From Phoronis australis (lineage: Eukaryota; Phoronida; Phoronidae), in assembly GCA_002633005.1 (NCBI GenBank), contig NMRA01000010.1:2014924-2078923 (forward strand): a stretch of 64,000 nt of DNA, read 5' to 3'. Shown here in pieces: positions 39,201 to 51,200 of the stretch; within the stretch, counting starts at the first letter, position 1; every line of letters begins with the position of its first letter. The translations under genes were made by a program, and so were the position numbers. The notes under the pieces were generated by a model that worked only from the letters and a program-made list of their open reading frames with translations, did no database searches and was not told the DNA's origin.

Positions 39201-42200
39201 CATCTCGTATTAAGAACAGGGCTTTCAGATATGCTGCAAGTGTAATTTTTGTGATGGCCGCGTTGTATTTTGCTGGCTTTTGGTGTTGAGTAAGTTTTTC
39301 CTTAGTTATTGCTTTGAATCACATTAAAACATTTCTTTATAATTATTTATTCTGTATTTAAAAACCTGTGTGAAGTTAAAACTTCCTCTGATTCAGTTTC
39401 AAACTCATTCTGCGCTAACCCAAATCTCTGTGATAATCTTTTTATTAAAGACAATTTGGTAGATTTCTTACCAGGTTTTTATTACAAAAGTCACTTAAAT
39501 ATCTCTTCAACCATAACTCACCCATCTAAACACAAACACTCATAGCTCTAGATCACTTACAAAGGGCTTTCCTTATAGTGTTAACCTCCGCAACAGTTTG
39601 TTATAGATTTAATGTTTTACACAGTGGATTTGATCGATGCAAGTTACTGAGTAATCATTTGACTCCTCACCGCATTATGTAACTACCACTACCGCGACAA
39701 CTTTATTTTTGCAATAACATCGAATAACGTAAAATGAGAATGTCTGAATGTATACGAAGAGTTGGTTATGAAGTTTTCAGAACCAAGTTCTGCATCACCA
39801 GCATTCAGATTTTATGAGAGTACCGAGACATACTATAGGAATCCATCACTGATGAACGTGAATTTGTTTATCATTATATGACCTAATTACTGTTATATAG
39901 GTCATTTGTGTTAGATGTCATTAAATGCAACTTTCCCCATGTGTGAACCCAACATGTGAGTGTGTTTACAAAATCATTTTTTACACTTAATTCTGTCCAT
40001 TATGCGATTTCGTTACCATTATGTCAAATTATAAGCTGGAGTTTCATTGTGAAAAAATTTGAGACACTATACTCATTTTCAGGGTTCATCGGCATGTTGA
40101 TCAGGGCAAATGTGTTTCAAACTTGTCAGAAGTTCTTTATGTTTGGTCTGCCTGTCATCTTTTACGCCGTTTCGCTCCAGCCTTGTTGAATTTTATCGAC
40201 ACGTGACTGTCTCTTCTCTGTATTACAGTCGTTTCGGTGGCTCCATCTCCCGTCAGTCAGACATTGGTGACCTTCGACCTGTAACGACCATATCGCAGTT
40301 TGCTGATGATGTGAGCCTACAGGTAGATGAAACGTTGGACATCCCTGAAGACAGACTATTGGTGATTGAGGCAGATGATGAACATCTCCAGACCAAGCTG
40401 GTCACTGCGGTAGTAAAAGGTATTGGCTGTGATAAGTCTCTGTAATGAGTGTTGTCCTGCCCAACACAGACACATCACTGGGCACATGGGGAGCCCAGTG
40501 TGTCCTGAGTGTGGAAGTTGAAACCCCTAAACATGTGGAAGAGTCTTGCCCAGCCTTTTATAGGCTGATGAGTGAGCTCATGGATGACACTGCATGCAGT
40601 GCACGGTAACAACGGGAAAAGTCTGTCCTTTTTCTTAAAAAAAACACAGGCGGACCTGAAAATGACTTTCACAAAGAATCTGTTGATCAATAACTGTGGA
40701 TTATCAATGTTTGTTGATGGCTTGGTAGATATTGATGAAAGTTGACTCTATGCTAGGAACCAGTCCGAGATACTGGTTCCTCGCTTTACAATGTGTAGTG
40801 TACGTGCGCTGTCACCAGTTAGTTGTCTAGCACTTAAATCAAGTGGCTTATCACTGCAGGTCTAACAGTTCTGGTCAAGTACATTGAGCGCAGACCGCTC
40901 GACTCGCTGTTCCAATCCTTGCTGACAAAACAGTTTTGCGTGGACGACTTGGGCAACAAGATCATACGAGTCGGACATCGGCAGCTCAACTACCACGCTG
41001 ACTTCCGGTTGTTCATGTCCACGTCTTGTCCTCTGTTCTTACAAGGTGAGTTCAACACCACCCTTAGAATGATAGACTGATACGATAGATTTATTTATTG
41101 GACAATTCTCACCTAAAATTATAGAGTACAGTACGATAAATGTAACACTGGACATGAAATAAGTTGATGACAACACGGAAAAGTCAAGCCACCTATTTAC
41201 ATTATGATCCTCATGTGAAGCTCAACAATAAAAAGGCATAAATTAGACAATTATCACGCAATGTAAATATAGGATGAATTAAATCTACGCAAAAATATAT
41301 CGAATAAAAATTAGTAATTAAAAAGTAATTTTACAATATTGAAAGTGAGTCAAAAAATAAATGTAATCATTTTATCTTGACCTAGATAAGAGTTGGTGCC
41401 GTGTCACCATTGCATACCCTAAACCCACTAATCTAGATGTCAGTGACTTCCCCATCCAGCTCAGTCTCTAAAACAAAATAATGCTGTGTAACCCTCATCG
41501 ACTCTCAAAAGTTTGGCGCAAATTTTGAAAACCCCTCGCAAAGTCCGCTTAATGGGTAACTTTGACCTGCGCTTCAGGTGAGTTACATTGTGAGCAAAGA
41601 TCACACGCTAAGTGCCATAACATCCATTATGTGAAACAGTGACTGTACTTCGGGAGCAAGTTTTCGGTTATACAGAATTTGTTAAATGCACAACACTTTT
41701 CATTGTTCACAGTCTTTGTTCCGTTACGTTCGTACCTAGGTCAGTTACTGTATCTATGTGCAGTTGAGAGTAGAGTTTTGTTGCGAAAGTACGAACGTAA
41801 TGGAACAAAGACTGTGAACAATGAAAAGTGTTGTGCATTTAACAAATTATGTGAAACAGTGAGGAAGTGTTTTTAATTGGAAGGTACTTTTATCACTTAA
41901 ATGTGATACCAGTGGTCCATCAGCAGGGACAGAACGGGGATTTGTTGAAATAACTAACACAGGGTTTAGTATCCTTTTAATGTGCTGAAAGTACTTAACC
42001 ACCAACTGATGAATTAATTTTATGCTGATGAGTTAACTGACTACCCTTTGATATCTAGAGTCACAGTGCTTTAAATATTTTTTAAAATTGTAGGTTTTAG
42101 CCCATGAGCATTTGTGCAAAAAATTTGTGGAGGCTTGTAGTCAAGTGACCTGTGTTTTTTTTAAATCATGATATTTTGAGGAGATTGCAACTTCTAGACA

Positions 42201-45200
42201 TGAAAATTTTTGCCGAAACTTGCCAAGAACATTGTTTTTGAATTTCTGCAATTTATAGTTGAGATCTCGCACTGATAAGGCCTTAAAATAAAATTTGTGA
42301 GAGCCCTAATTGGGCCATTTTGTGGGCAATCTTAAAAGTCGACCTATTTTGTGACAAAGTGGTAGTGTTCAGGCAATGCTGTTACAACTGATGTCTTTGT
42401 TTCTTTGTCTCCAGCGTGGTAAACGTTAACCCATTAATTTGTGGTTTGTGCTATTCAAATTACTATTCAAATTACAGCTTGTTTGGAATAGTCCAAGTTA
42501 AGGGTTGGCAGGTATCTTGAAGCACCCAACATGTTAATTAGATTTTGTATATCCAGGTGATGGCCTGACTCAGCTGCCCGTGTACAACATGTCCGTCATC
42601 GATCTGGCTGTTGGTCACCACGCTGTGGTCAACGATATACTCAACACAGTCATGGCTCTAGAGAAGACCGAGTTTGAAGGTCAACGAAGGTCGATCGAGG
42701 CAGACCTGCTTCAGCACAAACAGGACTTGATTAAGCACCAGGTAAGTTTTTGGAAGTTATTGCCATTACAATCATCTCCTGTTTAGTTTCAACTCTTGAT
42801 GGAGAGAAGTTTCCAAATGCAATTTCCAGTCTGGCCTATTTCTAAATATTCTCCCAGCAATCTTTTGCCGTGCATTGCACACACTGCTACACTGCAATGG
42901 CCAGTTATCTACCTCACTTTAAGTTGAAGTCATTGCCAATCTCTAAATTGCTGTGCTTCCTACATAAGGAGCTTAGATCAGCAGTGATAATTGATTGGCT
43001 TGGCACCGGCAGTTCTATAGTCAAAGTATAAGGTACTCTAGAATGGGTCATATTGCTTATAGCTATTCAACTGAGGTTGTCACAGAGATGAGAAGCCTTA
43101 TCTGTTGAAAGTACTTGAAGCTGTCTCTCAGTTTGCATCTTCTGCATGGTGTCCTTGATGATTTTTCACTCATCAGATTCATTGTTTCTGAGCCACTGTT
43201 AGTTTTATGTCACCCCATAACAAGTAGTTTCCATTTGTTGTTTTACGTGCAGCCTCAAGGCAAGTCTGTTCAGATTAAAGCTTGTAAGTGAGAAGAAGAT
43301 TACCAAAACATGTCACTGTCCAAAAAAATTTTGTGTAGTTTTTGTTATCTTTAACTCACATTATTCCATTATTACGTCTGCCACAGAATGGTGTCATGAC
43401 CAAGACTGTCGAACTCGATGGTCCCATTCTCCGCGACAGTAGCATGATGGATCTACTCAGCGACTGCTTAACGGAGACCGAGGCAACTCGGTCAATTGTG
43501 GAAGAGTCCTACCGTATGTTGGAGCAGATCGAGGAAAAGCGGACGCCGTACGTGCCAGTGGCTATTCACATTGCCATGTTGTATGATGTCATCTGTGAGA
43601 TCAGCCTGTCGAACCCATTGTATCACGTGTCTTTCAAGAAGTTCATGGAGCTCACGGTGGCCAGCCTGAAGAGGTTGGAACGTGGCAAAGGGGCCACAGG
43701 TAATTAGACCAGAACGTTGTGAGCTACAAGTGCGTGGAGTGCATTAAATGTATCGAATTAACGTCACCTGGGAGTGTAAGGCCAAATTTATGACTTAAGT
43801 GTTAAGTCATGTTTTCATGAAACACATTTTATATTATATGTTGTGGCATGTTTAGATGATTAACGTACGTGTTTGTAGCAGTGGTTTTTATATCGAGATT
43901 CGTGATATGCAAAAGTATTTGAATGAGGGTGAAGCAATATTTTTATGAATGAATTTTTTGCTGGCAGTTCAAGATGTATTTTACAGCAGCTACAGGCTTG
44001 GGGTGCATTTCTGCTATTTTCAGTATTTTTGTCAGAGTTTGAGCTAAATCAGTTCTATTTCTAAGTTAAAGTTTGTTTTCATTTCTGACATTTTTTCATG
44101 ACTTTGTTGAGTAATATCTGTGTAGGACACCAGACGTTGTGGCTGATGCACGTTCAGATGCTTCGTGCTCCTTGCGTGGGGTTCTTATCATTTTTAGTTA
44201 GAAAGTATTCAGAAATTCATCATAAAATTGACAAAAATACAGTGTTTATAGCAGTTGCAGTTTTGCTTTTGAGCTCGACATATTTTGATTGTTTTGAGAA
44301 CAAATTTGAAAATTTACTCATATTTGGCAGCAGAGAACCTCATCTGGTGTAGTACAATAGGTGACCAAAAGGAGGCATGCATTGGTAATGTGTATTGCTT
44401 TCCTAATCCCAAAATATATTGAGGCAAGTTGGAGACTTTTTGTGCTTTAAGTGTTCTGTTCAGGTGCAAAATTTCAGGGTATATTTAGAAATATTGTCAA
44501 TATTTTTATTTCACTTTTTTGTTGAGTTTAGTAAACACATAGTTTTGACATGTGAAAATATTGCACACGGAGCTGAACCTTAAGTGATGTGAAATATGCA
44601 ATCACGTTTTTATGATTGTAGTGCATTGTGTGCATAGGAGGGAGTTTTGGCGACAAAGAAGGCATCTGTATTCAATGCTCGTTGAATACGGAAAGTCGGT
44701 GTTCAACACGCGTTGAATATGGAAAAGTAGTTCTTCTGTATCAAACCTCAAAATACAACCCATATTTCATGGCCATATTATCACTCGTTTAGGATAAAAC
44801 AACATACATTCTCAGAAACAAATAGTAAATCAGTAGTAGCAATTTGTGTCAATTAGCTATGTGTATGAAATTCCCTATTTCCAGGTGGAATAACAAGATG
44901 TAAGTTGCTATCTTAGAAAACTGCCGGGCTTCAACTATTATGCATTTCATAATCAATGATGTATACTGTAAAACTACACTGATTGGTTTATATTTTTTTA
45001 AGTTCTGTACCACGTTTTGATAAACACTGTGCATCCATAACTGTAGAAGTTTGAAAAATGAAAACAAAAATTTGGCAATTGAACGAGTTTTTTCCTTGAT
45101 AGTCGTATTGCTTTATTTGTCATTGTAATGAAAAAATTTATAGCCTCACATTCACAACTTTGGTGCATGGCTTAGTAGTAGTTTACTTGCATGTTTTTGC

Positions 45201-48200
45201 TGTAACAGGGTCGCCTAAAGCCCGAGCAGAGGAGTACATTCAGTCAACCACACGTGACATCCGTCGTTTCTTCACCATGTCGTTATTCGAGTCGGACATC
45301 CTGTTGTTTGACCTGGTCATCGCCATGGAACGCATGATGATGACGGAGCAGATGAGCAGTGACGAGTTGACGGTGTTCATCAACGGTATTGATCAGACCG
45401 TGCCTGTGTCTTATGCTGATAAACCACAATGGATGGACGAGCAGGTAGGCTGTGTTGAAGTGGTTCACCAAAACTCATGGTGTCTCTCATTCTGTTTTGG
45501 TGAAAATATGTTGGGTGGTGTGGGTCAGTTCATAGTTAATATAAAGAGCATTTAAAGCCAAGTTTTAATACAAGAAAGTCAAGTTTGTCCTACTTTCATT
45601 TTTTTAATGACCGACTATATTGCTACAAATAATTGGCGTTGTTTGTTTTGGTTTTACAATTGATACAAAATGAACCAGATTTTCTAAATGTTTATTTTTG
45701 TCAAGAGATTTAATGGAATTAATAGCCTTTGTCATTATAATGAACTTGATGTTTTGTTACTGATGGCCTATTGACAAAAAAACACATTTTATCGTATGCT
45801 TTACCCTATAGTAAAAAGACAACACACTCTAAGGTAATATGAGAGTGGTTAAATGAGAAAGTAATAAAATGAAATGCAAAAAATGGTGAAAATCGGAGAG
45901 CTTAGTAAGTTATACAGTATAAATTTATTGACTTCTTTGTTTCAGTCTTGGTCTGGTGCTGTTTCTCTTGAGCACATGCTGCCTGTGTTCAGTGGTTTGC
46001 CAAGATGTCTGTCAGAGTTCTCTTCACAGTGGCAGGAATACTTCATGGTAGGTTGTTAGGCTGAAAAGCATTTATGAAAATACTAGTGAAACGAAATATC
46101 CATCTATGGTAAAATCTCATCATTTTTAGACTGACAGAATTATTTCTACCCGCGTTTATGAAAAAAGTGAGAAAAAGAACATCAGTTGTGAAACTTGACA
46201 GGCGTATAACTGTCTTTTGTATAATTTTGACATGTGAAATATACTGTTTGGATTCTGTTCATCTTGTTTTCCTCTGTTACAGCTTCCTGTTATGCTAATG
46301 AACTCCCTGCCAGGCAACATCCTGTCAGCGATGTCACTCTTTCAGAAGTGCATCATCTGGAGGTTCTGTTGCGCACACAGGGTGAGTGGAAATTCTAGAG
46401 ATTCCCCCCATTTCAAGGCACCTTGTACTTCGTTAATAGATTCATACAAGATCCCCTGCTGTCAAGAAGCCCATATATGTCAGGGGTGCTTTGTGCTTCA
46501 TCCGAAGAAATATACAAGAGCCGCTGTCATCAAGAAGTCAGCCTGACATTACCTTTCTGTGGCTGTTTTGAATCAATTATGACTTTACTTGAGCACTTGG
46601 GTTTATTATACGGATAGTGAAGTGTTGGCACACTTTGTTCCTTCAAATGTCCTGAACTGAATGATTGCAAGATTCTGAAATGTAGGGCACTAATGTTGTG
46701 ATGTGGTTGGTTTCCTCTAGTAATTTCTTTGCTTTTGCTCACAGTAAGGCTCTGCCCTCCATTATATAACCAGTATTTGTGTTCTTTGGGAGAGATGCAA
46801 TCTTGATTACAGCGACTTGAGAGTCTAGCCTCCCATTTAATCTTTAAACTTTTAGCTATGCCTGTGCCTATTTCACAGATCTCTGAAGCATGTGACAATC
46901 TCATTCTGAGTACACTGGGGCCACAATCACCGCGATTTGGCTTGTCGTACGTGGAGAAAGTCTATCAACACATGAATCAGGCCACACCTGCCATACTCAT
47001 TGAACCCAGCCAACCTGGCAGGGGGCAGCATTTACCAACTGATGGTTTGTATTCATGGCTGCATGATTATTCTTTTGCTGGCTTCAACACCTCTTTTGAT
47101 ATTATGTGGTATTCCTGGAATTCAAATAGCACTGTGACTCTAGAGGGCAGTAATGTTCCTGATAGACTTGTTCAGAGTAGGTCCCGTGATGAACTAAAGA
47201 CAGCATGTGAATGAAGCTCCATTTTCAGAGACAAAAGGAGAGTCAAATTGGAATAAGTGGTCATTTATTGTGGAGAGTTCATTTGCATGACTTATAAATG
47301 GCACAACTAAAACGAATAATGAAATTGAGAATAAAAAATGACTTAATAAATGCTTGACCTTTTCACAGGTATCACATACGATGACCCTGCCCACCTCATT
47401 AAGACCTTCTCAAAGTCGGTCTTTGTTAACAACTCTAACCCAGTTGTCACTATCGTATCCTTCGGCGTACCCAGTCAGACAGCCATCATTCAACAGCAGC
47501 TGGTCGAGGCCATGACCTTGGGTCAGTGGCTGGTTGTGCAGAACTGCCATCTGGCGGAGCCCTGGGAGCAAGACATGCTCCGCCTGATTAAGGTACATAG
47601 TGGTATTATTTTCTGAAACTTAACTTTGACATTGCTTAACAATTCAAAAAAGCATCGCAGCATACAATTTTTGTGAAACGTAGTCCCCAGGATATGGGTG
47701 TTTTGCCACCAGCCTTCCTTGTTCCTGTCTTGCACAAATAAGTAAGCATTATTGATTTCTTTCAGATGATGGTCAACACCACTGTCAAAACAGCGCCACC
47801 TGTTGACACTGAGGCTCACACCGTAATCACAGGTAGCAGGGAGGCTACAGAATACAGAACAATGACGATGTTGGAGAGCTCTGATGAAATCAGGCCCTCC
47901 TTCAGGCTGTGGTGTATCACAAGGGCCAATGTTGGCCGAGTACTGCCAGGTAAATGGGGTTGTAGTGTGCGCTATCTTGTTGGTTATGCAGGTGCTCAGT
48001 GTCCTACCACCAATAGGGGTATGTGTCACCAAAAAAGTCATATCTCGACAACCTTTTAGCTTATGTCGTAATGTACATAACATGCGTTTAGTGTCTTACT
48101 TGTTAAGTTGGATTTTTTTTCTGAAATTAAAGTTTCATCTAAACCTGTTTTAAGTCTCGGTTGCCAGCAGTGTAAATCGGATGATTACAAACAATGCCCA

Positions 48201-51200
48201 AATGCTCAGGGGTTCCGCACCATCCTAAGTTCCCATCAGTTTGTCACTCATCTGTCATCCAACCAATATAACACTCTGATTGGATCTCTGCGTAAGGGAT
48301 CATCTGTTATTTGATAATGTACAATGTGAATCGTATGTTGGATTATGATGTCTGGATTGAGAACATTATGGTTACAAATTAATGTAGTGTGAAAAGGTGA
48401 AGTTTAGCACTTGGTCTGAGGAAGAATCACGTGTCCACAGCTGTCATGACGATTGGATCTTTAGAACATCACCCAATAAATGATCAAATGTATAAACAAC
48501 AATGATTTTAATGAAACAACATCTGCCAAGGTTTAAATACAATGATGCTAAGTTAACATGTGTATGTATGAATATCTGCATTCAAACTGAATGACTTTTG
48601 TGCAATTGATTAAACTTTTAGTCTGCCAGAAATTTCAATTTAATTTCCTCATTATATGCACACACAGGTGTATTAATTCAACACGGAGTCAAAGTGGCAT
48701 GTGATCAGACGATGAACTTCAAGGTAAATCTGCTCAACACTCACAGAGGAATCACATCGGCTCTGGACAAGTGGAAAATGACTAACATGAATAGCAATTT
48801 GGTAAGACAGTGAAATGAAATGTTTTGTCAAAAGGGATCTGTCCATGTTTTACTGTGTCTGTTAACCTGTTCTGGATTTAACAGAATTCGGTAAATTGTG
48901 AAAAAGGTTTTTTTTCTGATAGATGTACGTATGACTATACATCTTTGAACGGTTTTTATTCTAGTTTCACATAAATTATCTTTCTCATGTCTTCTCATTT
49001 TTCATGTCTCGCCTCTTTGCAAATTGCAGTTTTTGGTCTTTTCATCTGCCATCAATTGACCATGAGAACGTTTAGTGTTTGTACATCCTATACGTAAAGG
49101 AATATTCAAAATACAAGTTGTTTTTACTCAGTCTGTCTGGCAAAGCAATCCTTTTAAGCCCTTTAAAAGGGTAAATTGTAAATTAAAACAAAATTTTTGT
49201 TTTTTTGTGAAACGAGAAAAACTGCCGACTTTCATGTTTAAAGTGCCTTTTTCAGTGGTGATAAAAATTAAGGTGGTGATTCCAATATTGGTAAGCGATA
49301 AGATATTCTATGAGATACGAAGCAAGGCATCCTTTTGTCCACTTCTCTCGACATTATGGTGTGAACTTGTTTCTGCTCGGCAGGCTCACCTGAGCCTTGT
49401 AAAACCTCTTGCTGGTTTCGCGGTTATATATGATTACGCTTAGCCCTTTTTGCCCTGCTCAGTTGGGAGACTCACATTTACCAATTGCTCAGTTGACTTT
49501 TTTGTCTTCTCTTCCATTTGCCAGCGTGACCTTCAAAGAGGTTACGTCTTGCCCCTGTCTCTGCTGCATGCTGTCCTCAACCACCACCAACTCGTGTCCA
49601 AGAAAAGGCTGGTGCAACAGTGGAATGAGCAGGACGTCTCGACTACTGTAAATCTTCTCCGCATCATCAGCGAGACTTGCAGTAGTCACTCCGGACTGGT
49701 GGAGTCGGTTGCGCAGGTGTACACTAGTCATTGCATCGAGCCACCGTGTGGCGCTGTTGTAGAAGCAATAACTAGTGACCTACTACTGGATAAGGCTCAG
49801 ATTGATAGTGTGAGTTTGAAAAGATGGAGTTTTCGTTTTCATCAAGCTCTTGTTGTTTTATTAATTATCGTAATTCTAGTATTTGTCCATCTATACTCAG
49901 ATTTCTCATTTAATAGCAGGTCAGAGTTTCTTAAAAAATTTGAAGTGTTCTTTGGGACTTATAAAAACCACACAATCCATGGTTTGGATAGCTGTACTGG
50001 TGAACAAGATGACTTTATCGGTTAATTTCTACAGAGCTCTAAATACCTATCTCAAGAGACATTGAGAGTGAATTGTTAAATATATTCTACAATTTTTATT
50101 AAATAAGTAACAATCAACAGACAGATTAATCATACATTTTATATTATATCCAAGAATGCTTGTGTCATTGTTTAACAGAAATCTCCCTTTGTATAGCACT
50201 AATTTGTTTTGCCTATTTCATAGAAAACACTATGGGCATCAAAATAAAACATATAAAAGCAAAAATAATGATGTTTCTTTTTGTTTAGAAGCCAAAACAT
50301 TAAATTTGAGAAACTCAAGATCCATCATTTCTAATGTTGAAATAAGAAAATCATTAAACTGTAAAATGCTTGTTAAGTAAAGCCGTTAAAGCATGAAACT
50401 GACTCCACACAATGATCCTAATCTGATTTCAAAAGGATTTCAATCTTTGATTTAATTAGATGTGGCTTTCAGTAACCCAAAGGCATGTAAACTTTACATA
50501 TTTGCCAGAGGCGCATTTCTTTTCCCAACTGTATTGGAAACATTAACTTAGTGACCCCTACATTTTTACAGATTTACAGTGGGCAAAAATAAAAATTTAT
50601 TTTTTGAAAATTATTGTACTTATGTAGTGAGTGTACTATTATTTTATTTCAGTTGGGTGAGAGCGAGCATGGTTTGCGCCTCCTCTTGAAGCAGCTGTTA
50701 CCTAGGAAACGATTGGATAAAACCTTGGAGAGAGCACTGAGTGAGCTGATCGAGGTCAGCGCTGCGACCTTTGAACTTTCACCCGATATTGACAGGGACG
50801 TTCAGAGAACAAGGAGCAGGTTTGTAGCTGAAGAGACAGAGAGGCGCATGCTTACTATTTTTCATAACTAAGTTTTTAAACACATTACGAAACTGTAATA
50901 AAAATACTTCAATTCAAACTAAATTTGTATTGCCTTTTGGATTTTCTTGGAACTGATGTTTTATACCACATATTGTCACTCACTTCTTTTTGTTCTTAAT
51001 TAATGTTCATACAACCATTCTTTGACACTTCAAACATGCTTTGTTGTTAGACCTGAAAACTGATATTACGTTGCACACAGAGTTCACTCACCTGTTATAC
51101 CCAGTTTTATTTGGCCCCTTTTGGTCTTCCATTAGATACTCGGTCCCTTTTACTGCACCTTGAACTTCGTCAATCATAAGATTTATACAAGTCCTGCTAT

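Larger units (their letters stand above)
36591..40228 (+). other. Largest intron free of exons
   Basis: 3.6 kb. Holds a 42-bp tandem duplication (38304-38387) and a copy of the dispersed element (38500-38840). Nothing else is recognisable, and no exon with matching phase is needed between the flanking exons. Confidence 0.6.

Noticed and set aside
47045-47214. In-frame extension of the exon at 46879 past its donor
   Set aside because: The next exon joins in phase from 47044 and restores family homology; the extension matches nothing and ends in a stop.
47523-48083. 186-codon open frame on the minus strand
   Set aside because: It is antisense to two confident dynein exons (47369 and 47766); its length follows from the coding strand composition.
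49075-49443. 122-codon plus-strand open frame in an intron
   Set aside because: Phe/Lys/Val-rich as expected for AT-rich DNA, no homology, and the flanking dynein exons join in phase without it.
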